52,436 bases of DNA from Nocardioides sp. Root682 (GTDB lineage Bacteria > Actinomycetota > Actinomycetes > Propionibacteriales > Nocardioidaceae), in assembly GCF_001427795.1 (NCBI RefSeq), contig NZ_LMHJ01000006.1:1-52436 (forward strand), written 5' to 3'. Position 1 is the first letter of the stretch; the number at the start of each line of letters is the position of its first letter. Under the pieces are notes generated by a model. It ran no database searches and was not told where the DNA came from. It worked only from the letters and a program-made list of their open reading frames with translations. This document shows positions 7,425-16,326 of this stretch, piece by piece. The position numbers were made by a program, and so were the translations under genes.

Positions 7425-8397
7425 CGCCGACGGGCGAGGGATCCAGCAGCGACCCGAGCCAGTCGGCCGGGGCAGCGCCCCAGACCTTGCGCTGGTCGGC
7501 GGTCATCGTCGCCACGCACCGACGCCAGGACTCGACCCGCGCCAGGCGTGCCAGCTGGAGCGCCGAAGGCAGGACAGCTCGCAGGGTGGCAGCCGGTACG
7601 ACGTCGCTCCACACCTCGATCGCTGCATCAGCGATGCGCCACAACCGGGCGTCGTCGGGGCCAGCGCCGAGCTCGTGGCGCGCAGCATCCAGCGGCACCA
7701 GCAGGTTGCCGAGCGGCTCCCCCAGCACCGCGTCACCGAAGTCGAAGAACCGCAGGCGTCCGTCGGCGAGGACCACGTTGGACGGATGCAGGTCGTTGTG
7801 GACCAGGGTGGACGGCAGGTCGACCTCCTCGACCAGGTCAGCCCAGACCTCGACCGTGGGCAACAGGTCCTGGAGCCGAGCCGCGACGTCCGGTTCGAGG
7901 CGCCGGGGATCCCCGCTCTCCAACGCGGCCAGGCGACCCACCGCGTTGGCCACGTAGGTCGTGGCATCCGCCGGCGAGAGGACCGTGAGCCCCCAACCAC
8001 CGGCCGTCGCCGTGGCGCGCCGCTGCAGGGCAGCCGCGTCCGCCACCATGCGGCACCACAGGTCGACGTCGGCTGTGCGTCCCTGCTCACGCACGGTGGG
8101 GCCCACGTCAGCAGTGAGCAACAGGTCGCGCTCGGGATCGGCGGCGAGCACCGGGACGACGTACTCGGGGCCAACCTCGGCAAGGCCACGGACGACCTGG
8201 GCCTCGTGGGCCTGGCCGGGACAGTTCTGCTTGGCGTACGCCGTCGTCGTACCGACGGTGACCCGCCACACCGCCGACCACGGCCGGTCGGCCAGGCGCT
8301 CGATGCGGTCAGGTTCGCCGACCGCACCGCGGACGAAGGAGCACAGGTCGGCGAGGAACTCCCCGGTTCCCCACACGGCGCTGGTCCACGTGCTCAC
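7399..8397 (-). CDS. Aminoglycoside phosphotransferase (APH)-fold kinase
   Basis: Small-molecule kinase-fold protein. Visible: catalytic loop VHNDLHPSNVVL (Brenner-type HxDxxxxN) and metal-binding FFDFGDAVLG, with a C-terminal helical region as in APH/choline-kinase-like enzymes. The substrate is unknown; it need not be an antibiotic. GTG at 8397 starts STWTSAVWG; a GTG at 8415 is also in frame. About 332 aa. It follows the second adaptor gene on the same strand after about 68 nt and could be the last gene of the efflux operon. Confidence 0.78.
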   Translation of the reverse strand: MSTWTSAVWGTGEFLADLCSFVRGAVGEPDRIERLADRPWSAVWRVTVGTTTAYAKQNCPGQAHEAQVVRGLAEVGPEYVVPVLAADPERDLLLTADVGPTVREQGRTADVDLWCRMVADAAALQRRATATAGGWGLTVLSPADATTYVANAVGRLAALESGDPRRLEPDVAARLQDLLPTVEVWADLVEEVDLPSTLVHNDLHPSNVVLADGRLRFFDFGDAVLGEPLGNLLVPLDAARHELGAGPDDARLWRIADAAIEVWSDVVPAATLRAVLPSALQLARLARVESWRRCVATMTADQRKVWGAAPADWLGSLLDPSPVGATPRAVRT

Positions 8398-8465
8398 CAG
8401 CGCAGCGTGACCCACGCCGCGGCCGGACGCCACCGGTTTGCGGTCGTGGGACACGCCGGTCGCAC

Positions 8466-10142
8466 TCAGCGGCCGGGCATCACTCCCCCGGGCGGGGCGC
8501 CGCCGGGGAAGCTGCCACCCGGTCCACCCCCGCCGAACTCGATGCGGTCGCCGCCCTGGTCGTCGGTGTCGGCCGAGGGGAGCTCGGCGCCGAGGTCCGC
8601 CAGCACCACCTCCGCGCCGGCGTCGAGCCCGTCGATGATCTCGACCTCGGTGTTGCCGACGATCCCCGTGGTGACCCGCGTCCGTTGGGCCACCCCGGCC
8701 TCCACGACGGTCACGGCACCGTCGACCACCGCCGACGCCGGCACGGTGACGACGTGCTCGGCGCTGCCGACGACCACGGCCACGGAGGCCGGGAGGCCGT
8801 CGGGCAGGGACAGGCCGCGTTCGTCGAGAGTCACCTCGACCGCGTACGACGGATCCTCTCCCGACGTCGTGCTGGTGGCCGGGACGTTGTCGACCCTGGT
8901 GATCGATCCCTCGAGCGCCTCGCTCGCTCCGGCCGCCGTCACCTCGACCCCGGTGCCCGCGGTCAACTGAGCCGCCTGCGTGGCCGTGACGTCGAGCGAC
9001 ACGGTCGTCAGGCCGGGCGCGACGACGATCGCGACCGTGTCGCCACTGGCGACTGCGTCGCCCGGGGCCACAGCGAGGGACACGACCTTTCCGGCAGCAG
9101 GTGCCCGCACCACAGCTGCCCGAAGACTGGCGCGCGCCGAGGCCAGCTCGGCTGCCGAACGGTCGATGCTGGCCTGGTCCTGGGCGAGCGTCGCGGCGGT
9201 CACCGTGCGCCCGGCGGGACTCGCGGTCGGAGCGGCACTGCCACTGTCCGATCCGCTCGAGCCGTTGTCTCCTGTGCTGGGGGCAGAGGCGCCGGTGTCG
9301 GTGTCCGGGGCAGCCGGGACCTCCGTCTCCACCTCGGCCAGCGCCTTCGTCAGCGTGTCGCCGAGCGACTCGAGGGCGCCCTGGAGACTCGTCTGGGCGG
9401 TCGCGGTCGCTGCCTGTGCCGATTGCACCGCAGCCAGGGCCGCCTGGCACTCGTCGCTGACTTCGCTGGACGGTTCGAAGCCCTCCGGGTCTGTGTCGCT
9501 CTCACCCTCCGTCGCGTCCTCGGTCGGCTCGGCAGGCGTTTCGGGCACCGCACACACCTGCTGCTGGGTCGTGAGCGCCTCCGCGCCAGCGGCCAGTGCG
9601 GCGCTGGCCGCTGCTTGGGCCGCGATCACCGCGTCCTGCTGCTCTGCCAGCTGGGCCAGGAGAGCCGTGTTCGCGGGTTCAGTCGAGCCGCTGCCGCGCG
9701 TGGCTCCAGCCGATGGCTCAGGGGTCGTCGCCGCGCGCGGATCCGGGTCGGTCGTGGACGCGGTGGCGGTGGACACCGCGCTGGTCTGGGCGTCGCGATC
9801 ATCCGCGAGCTGCGCCTTCGCCGTTGCGAGGTCGGACTTCGCCCGATCGAGGGCAGCCCGAAGCGTCGCGCGGTCCAGCACCGCGATCACGTCGCCCCTG
9901 GCCACCGGGTCCCCCTGCTCGACGGGCACCTTCGCGACGATTCCGCTGGTGCCGAAGGCCAGATCGGAGCGGCCACTCGACTCGACCACCCCGGTCAGGT
10001 CGAGCACCTGGTCGACGTCGCCGACGGTGGCCGCAACAGTGCGGTACTGCGCTGCCTCGTCGGCCACGGCGCCGTACGCCGCAATGCCGGTGGCCGCCAG
10101 CGCGAGGGCAGCCAGGGGCAGCGCAACGCGGCGGGTCCGCAT
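8466..10142 (-). CDS. HlyD/MacA-like membrane fusion (adaptor) protein, second copy
   Basis: Extracytoplasmic adaptor of a MacB-type transporter. An N-terminal signal anchor (about 8-27) is followed by a barrel-sandwich (lipoyl) half (GTSGIVAKVPVEQGDPVARGDVIAVLD), a long alpha-hairpin region, the second lipoyl half (VRAPAAGKVVSLAVAPGDAV) and a C-terminal beta-barrel region. The hairpin region is interrupted by Thr/Pro/Asp-rich low-complexity inserts and contains two cysteines (QQQVCAVP, SDECQAAL). The C terminus is Gly/Pro/Phe-rich. The ATG at 10142 overlaps the upstream stop as TGATG, which decides the start. About 558 aa, longer than typical MacA. Confidence 0.85.
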   Translation of the reverse strand: MRTRRVALPLAALALAATGIAAYGAVADEAAQYRTVAATVGDVDQVLDLTGVVESSGRSDLAFGTSGIVAKVPVEQGDPVARGDVIAVLDRATLRAALDRAKSDLATAKAQLADDRDAQTSAVSTATASTTDPDPRAATTPEPSAGATRGSGSTEPANTALLAQLAEQQDAVIAAQAAASAALAAGAEALTTQQQVCAVPETPAEPTEDATEGESDTDPEGFEPSSEVSDECQAALAAVQSAQAATATAQTSLQGALESLGDTLTKALAEVETEVPAAPDTDTGASAPSTGDNGSSGSDSGSAAPTASPAGRTVTAATLAQDQASIDRSAAELASARASLRAAVVRAPAAGKVVSLAVAPGDAVASGDTVAIVVAPGLTTVSLDVTATQAAQLTAGTGVEVTAAGASEALEGSITRVDNVPATSTTSGEDPSYAVEVTLDERGLSLPDGLPASVAVVVGSAEHVVTVPASAVVDGAVTVVEAGVAQRTRVTTGIVGNTEVEIIDGLDAGAEVVLADLGAELPSADTDDQGGDRIEFGGGGPGGSFPGGAPPGGVMPGR

Positions 10143-10963
10143 CAACGCCCGCACTGGTCGTTCACCGCGTCACTGACCTGGATCGTCTCGGCGGTCACCG
10201 CGCCGGCATCGTCGGCATCGCCGTCCACACGTACGCAACGGCCGACCGTCAACGCGGTCGCATCCGAGGCGACCTGCTTCGTGTAGGTGGTCTCGCCACC
10301 GACGGTCACGGTCACTTCCCCGTCGGTCCCCTTCACGACGAAGCCTGTGGCGGTCACGGCGGTGACCTCGCCGTTGGCTCCGAACCCACCCATCCGGCCA
10401 CCGTCGGGCATCCCCGAGGGGCGGTCGGTGGGCAGGTCCGTCGGAAGATCGCTGGGCAGGTCCGTCGGCATGCCGGACGGTCGCTCGCCTCCGCCCGGTC
10501 CCCCGCCGAACATGCCGACGACGTCGCAGCCGTCGTCTCCAGCGGCCACGAGGGACACCGACGCGGCATCGACCTCGGTCGGCGGAGCGCTCTCGGTCGT
10601 GGAGCCGTCCCCCGTCCCTGCACTTCGTACGACGACACACGCACCGGTCCTGACATCGGCCAGCGTGCCGACGGCCTGGTCGGTCACCGTCGTGGCGTCC
10701 GTGACCGTCACGGCGACCTGCCCGGCCATCTGGCTGCGGACCTGGAGGGTGTCGCCGTCGACGGCCGCGATCTCGCCGAACGTTCCCGGCATCCGACCGG
10801 GTGCCCCCGCGGGCGCGCCGACGGCACCGTTGGAGCTCGCGGCAGTCGCCGGATCGTTCGCGGCGTCATCGCTGCCGCAGCCGACCAGAAGTCCGGCCAG
10901 GGCGACGCCCGTGGCCAGAGCACCGATCGGTCGCAACGGGAGGACAAGGAGGTTCAGTGACAT
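10142..10963 (-). CDS. Lipoprotein with two DUF5666-like beta repeats
   Basis: Predicted lipoprotein: a signal peptide ending in lipobox LVGC, then GSDD. Two similar segments, GEIAAVDGDTLQV and GEVTAVTATGFVVKG, resemble DUF5666-type OB-like repeats. Between them lies a low-complexity linker with PTDLPSDLPTDLPTD repeats and GGGPGGG. ATG at 10963 gives the best lipoprotein signal; GTG at 11011, overlapping the permease stop as GTGA, or ATG at 11002 would add a hydrophilic extension and cannot be excluded. Placed between permease and adaptor, it is probably an accessory surface component of the transporter (inference). Confidence 0.78.
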   Translation of the reverse strand: MSLNLLVLPLRPIGALATGVALAGLLVGCGSDDAANDPATAASSNGAVGAPAGAPGRMPGTFGEIAAVDGDTLQVRSQMAGQVAVTVTDATTVTDQAVGTLADVRTGACVVVRSAGTGDGSTTESAPPTEVDAASVSLVAAGDDGCDVVGMFGGGPGGGERPSGMPTDLPSDLPTDLPTDRPSGMPDGGRMGGFGANGEVTAVTATGFVVKGTDGEVTVTVGGETTYTKQVASDATALTVGRCVRVDGDADDAGAVTAETIQVSDAVNDQCGR

Positions 10964-11007
10964 GGGAGTCGCTTTCTTCTGCGGGTCTCGGGAATCAGCC
11001 ATGGGAA

Positions 11008-12234
11008 TCACTCGCTGCGGAGCGCGTCGATGGGGGTGAGTCGGGCAGCCCGTGTCGCCGGGTAGACGCCGAAGCCGATGCCCAGGGCCAGTGCGGTGGC
11101 GAGCGCCGCGACCGTCGCGACTGCCGAGATGGCCACGGCCTGGTCGATGAATCGCGGCAGCACCTGCGCACCGACGACACCGATGAGGACGCCCACGACA
11201 CCGCCGGTGAGTCCGAGCAGCGACGCCTCGACGAGGAACTGGCGCCGGATCACTCCCGGTGCCGCACCGAGCGCCTTGCGCAGCCCGATCTCGCGGACGC
11301 GTTCGGTCACGGAGACCAGCATGATGTTCATGACGCCGATGCCGCCGACGAGCAGTGAGATGCCGGCCACGCCGCCGAGCAGCACCGTGAAGGTCCGGTT
11401 GGTCTCGTTCGCGGTCTCCACGAGCGACGCCTGGGTCGCGATCGAGAAGTCCGCCTCACTGGTCGTCACGCCGTGCCGGTTGACCAGCAGCGCCTGCACT
11501 TCCTGGTAGGCGGCCGACAGCATGTCCTCACTGGTGGCCTCCACGTAGATCGTCGAGACCGTGTCGGCCGTACTGCCCGTCAGCCGGCTGGAGGTCGCGG
11601 CCGGTGTGACCGCGAGGTCGTCCTCGCTGGACCCGCTCGCTGACGCCCCGGACGAGGTGAGCACTCCGATCACGGTCAGCCGGGTCCCGTTGACGCTCAC
11701 CTGCTGCCCCACCGGGCTCCGCCTCCCGAACAGCTCGGACGCCGTGTCGGGCCCGAGCACGACGACTGCTGCGCCCTGCTCGGCTTCGGCACCCGTGAAG
11801 AACCGGCCCGCCGAGAGCTCCCTGCTGCGTACCCGGGGCCACGCGGTCGACGTACCGACCAGGGACGTCGTCCAGTTGGTGTCACCGTTGACCAGCGCCA
11901 CCGAGCTCGTGCTCGCCGGCGCAACGGCGGCCGCATCGGGAACGACGTCGGGGTCGGCGATCGCCCTGGCGTCCGCGAAGGTGAGGGTCGAGGCCGAGCC
12001 GAAGCCGCCCCGCATGCCCGAGCTGCTGGTGCTGCTGCCCGGGGACACGATGAGCAGGTTCGAGCCGAGGGCATCGATCTGCTCCTCGACCTCGCGTTGG
12101 GCACCCTGGCCGAGGCCGACGGTGAGGATCACCGAGGAGATGCCGATGACGATGCCGAGGACGGTCAGGGCGGAGCGCAGCCGGTGCGCACGGATCGCGG
12201 ACAGCCCGGACCGAACCGTTTCCCACCAGCTCAT
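11008..12234 (-). CDS. MacB/FtsX-type ABC transporter permease
   Basis: Membrane subunit of a mechanotransmission-type ABC transporter. Topology as in MacB: TM1 near residues 20-45 (LTVLGIVIGISSVILTVGLGQG), a large extracytoplasmic domain (about 50-270), then three C-terminal helices with conserved GGIGVMNIMLVSVTERVREIGLRKALGA. About 408 aa; no fused ATPase domain. Its start overlaps the ATPase stop by 4 bp, so it is translationally coupled to the ATPase. The substrate is unknown. Confidence 0.92.
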   Translation of the reverse strand: MSWWETVRSGLSAIRAHRLRSALTVLGIVIGISSVILTVGLGQGAQREVEEQIDALGSNLLIVSPGSSTSSSGMRGGFGSASTLTFADARAIADPDVVPDAAAVAPASTSSVALVNGDTNWTTSLVGTSTAWPRVRSRELSAGRFFTGAEAEQGAAVVVLGPDTASELFGRRSPVGQQVSVNGTRLTVIGVLTSSGASASGSSEDDLAVTPAATSSRLTGSTADTVSTIYVEATSEDMLSAAYQEVQALLVNRHGVTTSEADFSIATQASLVETANETNRTFTVLLGGVAGISLLVGGIGVMNIMLVSVTERVREIGLRKALGAAPGVIRRQFLVEASLLGLTGGVVGVLIGVVGAQVLPRFIDQAVAISAVATVAALATALALGIGFGVYPATRAARLTPIDALRSE

Positions 12235-12938
12235 CGCGCACCTGCAGGGGCGGCCGACCGGAGTCGGTCGCTGGTGATCAGTCCGTCGTCGATGACCAGG
12301 TTGCGACCGGCGCGGGCGGCGACATCGGGCTCGTGGGTGATCAGCACGATCGTGCGACCCGCGTCATGGAGCTCGTCGAACAGCCCGAGCACGTCGCGGC
12401 TGGACGCGGAATCCAGGTTGCCCGTCGGCTCGTCGGCGAGCAGCAGGTCCGGCTCGGTCACCAGGGCACGTGCGACAGCGACCCGTTGCTGCTGGCCACC
12501 CGACAGCTCGCCGGGCCGGTTGGCCAGCCGGTCGGCCAGGCCGACCCGCGCGAGCGCGGCCTCGGCGCGTTCGCGGCGTTGGGCGCGAGGCACGCCGGCG
12601 TAGATGAGCGGGAGCTCGACGTTGCGCCAGGCCGGCATCGACGCGAGCAGGTGGAACTGCTGGAACACGAAGCCGATCCGCCGGTTGCGGATCGCCGCCA
12701 ATGCCGCCTCGTCGAGCTCGGACGTGTCGTCGCCGGCGAGCACGTAACGGCCCTCCGTCGGCACGTCGAGACAGCCGAGCAGGTTCATCAGGGTCGACTT
12801 GCCGGAGCCGGACGGGCCGATCACGGCGACGTACTCCCCCGTCTCGACGGTGATGTCGATCCCGCGCAGCGCCTCGAACTCGACCGACCCGGAACGGTAG
12901 GTCTTGCGCACCCCGTCGAGCTCGATGAGGGCGCTCAC
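12231..12938 (-). CDS. ABC transporter ATP-binding protein (MacB/LolD type)
   Basis: 235-aa ATPase. Walker A GPSGSGKST, Q-loop FVFQQFHLL, signature LSGGQQQRVA, Walker B LLLADEPTG, H-loop LITHEP. This is the LolD/MacB/FtsE class that pairs with FtsX-like permeases. It overlaps the permease start (ATGA-type) and the adaptor stop by 4 bp, so adaptor, ATPase and permease form one tightly coupled operon. It powers export or extracytoplasmic conformational work rather than import. Confidence 0.95.
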   Translation of the reverse strand: MSALIELDGVRKTYRSGSVEFEALRGIDITVETGEYVAVIGPSGSGKSTLMNLLGCLDVPTEGRYVLAGDDTSELDEAALAAIRNRRIGFVFQQFHLLASMPAWRNVELPLIYAGVPRAQRRERAEAALARVGLADRLANRPGELSGGQQQRVAVARALVTEPDLLLADEPTGNLDSASSRDVLGLFDELHDAGRTIVLITHEPDVAARAGRNLVIDDGLITSDRLRSAAPAGAR

Positions 12939-14131
12939 TGGCCGCCGCCGGGACCCTGGATGAAGCCGCCCGGAGGCATCTGGCCACCCTGCTCGAACCG
13001 TTCGCGCATCTGCTCCTGCAGCTCCTGCATCTCCTGGTCGCCGCCACCACCGCCCGGACCGGAGAACCCGGGCACCACGACCACGTCGCCCGCGACCAAC
13101 CCGGACACCACCTCGGTGGCCATCCCGCTGATCTCGCCGATCTCGATCTCGGTGCGGGTGGACTCACCCGTGGCCGCGTCGGTGACCTTCTCGACGTACG
13201 TCTTGTCGCCGTCGTTCTGCACGGCGCGGCTGTCCACGGTCAGCACGTCCGCTCGCTGGCTGACGATGATCGACAGGTCCGCCGACGTACCGGCGAACAG
13301 GTCGTCACGCTCGTCGGTGATCGCGATCGTCACCGGGAACACAGCGGCGCCGTTCGAGTCGGTCTCGGCGACGAGTCCAACCTCCTCGACGGTGCCGTAG
13401 ACGGTCCCGTCGACACCGCTGACGCTGACCTCGGCCTGGAGTCCGTCCGTCACCCTTTCGAGGTCGCCGCTCGCCACCGACGCCTCGACCACGAAGCGCC
13501 CTGTGGAGACCACGGTGATGGTGCCGGTGGCCGGGTCGGTGGTGTCGGTGCTGCCACCTGCTCCGCCTGCGCTCCCGACCGTGTCGTCGACCTCGAGGCC
13601 GACGGCGGTGACGGTGCCTGCCGTGGTCGACCGGAGGACCGCGTCGGACACCGCTTCCCTGGCCTGAGCGAGGCTCGACTCGGCCGCCGCCACGGCCGCC
13701 TCGTCAGCGGCGGTCTGCTCGTCGGAGGAACCGTCGGAGAGGTGCTCGGACTGGGCTGCCTGTGCGGCGTCGAGGGCGCTCTCAGCGGCAGCGAGCTCGG
13801 CCTGCAGGACCGTGTCGTCGATGGCCGCGAGCTTCTGGCCGTTGCGGACCGTGTCGCCGGGCTCCACGAAGACGTCGGTGACGGTGCCGTTGACCGGGAA
13901 CGACAGGTCTGCGGTGGTCTCTGCCGCCACCGTGCCGCTGGCGGTCACCGTCTCCTTCAGCGTCTGGGTCGCGACGGTCGCCGTGGTCGAGGCAGCCGCC
14001 GCGGGGGCGTCGTCACGCAGGAGCAGCCACGCTCCCGCCGCGCCCGAGAGCGCGACGAGAGCGGTGAGGACGAACACGAGTCGGCGCGGGCGGCGCCACG
14101 GTGGGCGCACGCGCTGGAGCAGTCGGGTCAC
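12935..14131 (-). CDS. HlyD/MacA-like membrane fusion (adaptor) protein, first copy
   Basis: Adaptor with an Arg-rich cytoplasmic N terminus, signal anchor (about 20-40), lipoyl half-motifs (VNGTVTDVFVEPGDTVRNG and TTAGTVTAVGLEVDDTV), an alpha-hairpin of modest length and C-terminal beta domains (AVFPVTIAITDERDDLFAG). The tail is Gly/Pro/Gln/Met-rich. GTG at 14131 was chosen because GAGGG lies 8 nt upstream; a GTG at 14146 lies inside a 16-bp inverted repeat. About 398 aa. It is the first gene of the transporter operon and follows a PhoP-type repeat array. Confidence 0.88.
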   Translation of the reverse strand: MTRLLQRVRPPWRRPRRLVFVLTALVALSGAAGAWLLLRDDAPAAAASTTATVATQTLKETVTASGTVAAETTADLSFPVNGTVTDVFVEPGDTVRNGQKLAAIDDTVLQAELAAAESALDAAQAAQSEHLSDGSSDEQTAADEAAVAAAESSLAQAREAVSDAVLRSTTAGTVTAVGLEVDDTVGSAGGAGGSTDTTDPATGTITVVSTGRFVVEASVASGDLERVTDGLQAEVSVSGVDGTVYGTVEEVGLVAETDSNGAAVFPVTIAITDERDDLFAGTSADLSIIVSQRADVLTVDSRAVQNDGDKTYVEKVTDAATGESTRTEIEIGEISGMATEVVSGLVAGDVVVVPGFSGPGGGGGDQEMQELQEQMRERFEQGGQMPPGGFIQGPGGGQ

Positions 14132-14139
14132 GAGCCCGA

Positions 14140-14185
14140 CCCTCACAGCGCGGACTGTGATGTCGTTCTGTCCGCGCTGTGAGGG
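14140..14185. repeat. Perfect 16-bp inverted repeat
   Basis: Arms CCCTCACAGCGCGGAC (14140-14155) and its exact complement (14170-14185) enclose a 14-nt loop. It lies 34 nt beyond the stop of the secreted-protein gene and directly before the adaptor gene. It may terminate the upstream transcript or fold in the adaptor mRNA leader, and it overlaps the PhoP-type half-sites. No T-run follows. Confidence 0.75.
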
Positions 14186-14192
14186 TCCTGTG
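14155..14192 (-). promoter_or_regulatory. PhoP-type direct-repeat array upstream of the efflux operon
   Basis: On the minus strand CACAG half-sites start at 14192, 14181 and 14159, all in an 11-bp register, with a degenerate CAGAA in the missing slot (14170-14166). The first two form CACAG-N6-CACAG within CCACAGG-N4-TCACAGC, close to the mycobacterial PhoP box TCACAGC-N4-TCACAGC. The array ends 24 nt before the adaptor start codon. The same spacing occurs twice beside the response-regulator gene. Confidence 0.6.
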
Positions 14193-14218
14193 GGCCCGCG
14201 TTCAGCTCATTCGGGTGC

Positions 14219-16156
14219 TCAGGGGTTCAACAACCCCGTCAGCTGTCCGAGGAGCGAGTCGACCGCCGGGTTGGACGCCACCGGAAGGACGGCGTCGGTG
14301 ATCGCCGAGTTGACCGCATCGGTCAGCTGCTCGGCGGCCGGGGAAGGCGTGGTCAGCGGGTCGAAGATCGTCCCGAGACCCACCGGCAGCGGGTTGTTGT
14401 AGACCATGACTCCGGCGCCGAGCAGGAAGTCGATCACGAGGCACCCATTGACAACGGGCTTCTCGCTCGCCGACCAGGTTCCCGTCCCGAGGAAGTCGAA
14501 GGTCTTGGGCTCGACGGTGTGCACTCCGCTGAGGAACGGCGACACCCAGACGGGGTAGCCGTTCGGCTCGTTGGCGGCGGTGTCCACACCGATGATGGCG
14601 GCCGAGGTGTTGACCAGGACACCCGTCCCGGCCTTGCCCGTGATGTGGTAGATCGGACCGCCGACGAGGGCGCCGAGCGGGCCCACCGAAGGAACAGCAG
14701 GCAACAGGTCCGACTTCGTCACGGTGTAGCCGTCCGGTGCGCTCCGGGTGAACCGGGCCGGCGCGGTGCTCGAGCTGGCGCTCTGGGTGAGGCAGACACC
14801 ACCGTCGAGCCGCAACGAGCTGTAGATGTTGAGGACGATGCCGGCCTGGACCGAGGCGTTGGAAGCGATCTGGACGCCGCCCGCAGCGGTGGACGGATCG
14901 ATCTGGAGACCGTTGAGGAGGCTGAGCGAGGTCCGCTGGCCGCCGGTGGTCACGTTCACCTGGGTCGCCAGGATCGTCGGCAGGTCGATGCCCTTGGCGG
15001 CCGCACCTGTAGCCAGCTGGTTGAGCACGCTGGCGTAGTAGGCGTCGTTCGCCGTACCGAGCGACATCAGGACCCGCTTCTTGCCGCCGATCGTGGCGTG
15101 GGCCACGAACGCCTTCGTGCTCAGGTCGAACACACCGACCAGCCCGGTAGCCCCGACCACGTTGGCCGGCCGGTTGATGAGCATCGCGCGCGGCGTGCAG
15201 CCGTTTGACGGTACGCACTGCACAGCCGAGGCCGGAAGGCAGCTCGCCGGGTCGGCGACGCAGGCCGCCGGGTCCGACGGCAGTGCGAAGCCGCCGGGGA
15301 GTGCGTAGAACTGGGTCGCGCCACCGGTGCCCGGAGCCGGAGGACCGGTGAAGATGGGCGACGTCGTGCCGTCCAGGGTGAACTTGAACTCGGCCGGCAC
15401 GATGTTCGCGCTGACGCTCCCCTTGCCGAAGACGTCCTTGAAGGTCGCCGCCCAGGGGCGGTACTCGAAGGTGGTCGTGGTGACCTTCGGACCGGCGACC
15501 GCCGTGTTTCCAAAGCCGGTGCCGCTGGCGACCGGCGTGCCGACGATGCAGGGAGTGGCCGCTCCGAACAGGGGCTTGGTCCGATAGGTGTTGATGTCGG
15601 TGGTGGTGACCGTGTACGTGCCGGCCGGCTGTCCGGCGAGGTTCAGCTGCGCCGAGAACCCGTGGGACGCACCGCTGCCGGAGAAGTCGCCCCGATAGTT
15701 GGTGTCGGACGGCGCCGGCTGCGGGCTGAGCGGCGGGCTCTGTGGATTGCCGAAGAGCCCGGCGAACGACAGATCACGAACCGGTGAAGTGGTCGTCAGC
15801 ACGACCGCGTTGTTCGGGTTCTTGACCGTCACGATCGTTCGCGGGGACAGGTCGACGCCTGCCGGGTTGTCGCCCTTGCACCCGCTGCCGGCGACGGTCG
15901 CTGCTGAGGCCTGTGTGTAGTTGGCCGTGGCCGTTCCACGCGAGTAGTGCATCGCACTGACGTCGACCTTGATCGTCACCGCGCTGTCACGCACGAGAGG
16001 GATGGGACCGGCCTCATTCGGCGTCACGGTGGTCTGGGCCTGAGCCGGGATGGAAGCGGCACACGCAGCGACGAGGGCTGCTGCCATGGCAACGGCGCCG
16101 AGTCGCCTGGCGGGAAGGAGCGGAGGTGTGAATCGACGACGGCGGTGTTTCGACAT
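14219..16156 (-). CDS. Large secreted protein of unknown function
   Basis: About 645 aa with an Arg-rich N terminus, then a signal peptide (cleavage near IPAQAQ). The mature protein is rich in Ala, Gly, Thr and Val, with several cysteines (GSGCKGD, ATPCIVG, CLPASAVQC) and no membrane anchor. I do not recognise the family; the composition suggests beta-rich extracellular modules. ATG at 16156 was chosen because AGGAG lies 7 nt upstream. It lies between the sensor kinase gene (170 nt upstream, same strand) and the efflux operon. That 170-nt gap holds a single CACAG half-site near 16252 and nothing else I can name. Confidence 0.8.
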   Translation of the reverse strand: MSKHRRRRFTPPLLPARRLGAVAMAAALVAACAASIPAQAQTTVTPNEAGPIPLVRDSAVTIKVDVSAMHYSRGTATANYTQASAATVAGSGCKGDNPAGVDLSPRTIVTVKNPNNAVVLTTTSPVRDLSFAGLFGNPQSPPLSPQPAPSDTNYRGDFSGSGASHGFSAQLNLAGQPAGTYTVTTTDINTYRTKPLFGAATPCIVGTPVASGTGFGNTAVAGPKVTTTTFEYRPWAATFKDVFGKGSVSANIVPAEFKFTLDGTTSPIFTGPPAPGTGGATQFYALPGGFALPSDPAACVADPASCLPASAVQCVPSNGCTPRAMLINRPANVVGATGLVGVFDLSTKAFVAHATIGGKKRVLMSLGTANDAYYASVLNQLATGAAAKGIDLPTILATQVNVTTGGQRTSLSLLNGLQIDPSTAAGGVQIASNASVQAGIVLNIYSSLRLDGGVCLTQSASSSTAPARFTRSAPDGYTVTKSDLLPAVPSVGPLGALVGGPIYHITGKAGTGVLVNTSAAIIGVDTAANEPNGYPVWVSPFLSGVHTVEPKTFDFLGTGTWSASEKPVVNGCLVIDFLLGAGVMVYNNPLPVGLGTIFDPLTTPSPAAEQLTDAVNSAITDAVLPVASNPAVDSLLGQLTGLLNP

Positions 16157-16326
16157 GTTTGTCTCCTGGGAGCAGGAGGCCCCGAGAGCCTGGGGGGCAT
16201 GGCTCTGACGACGACACCTTGACGCATCCGGACCGCCCATGTGGCGGGGATCACAGAAACACGTTCCATCGCTTCCGATGGTCGGCCGATCCGTAACCGA
16301 CAGCCCTTCGAGTCGTCCCCTGATCG

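Noticed and set aside
7399..8397. APH-fold gene as an aminoglycoside resistance gene
   Set aside because: Only the generic kinase-fold motifs are visible; the family has many metabolic members and nothing points to an antibiotic substrate.
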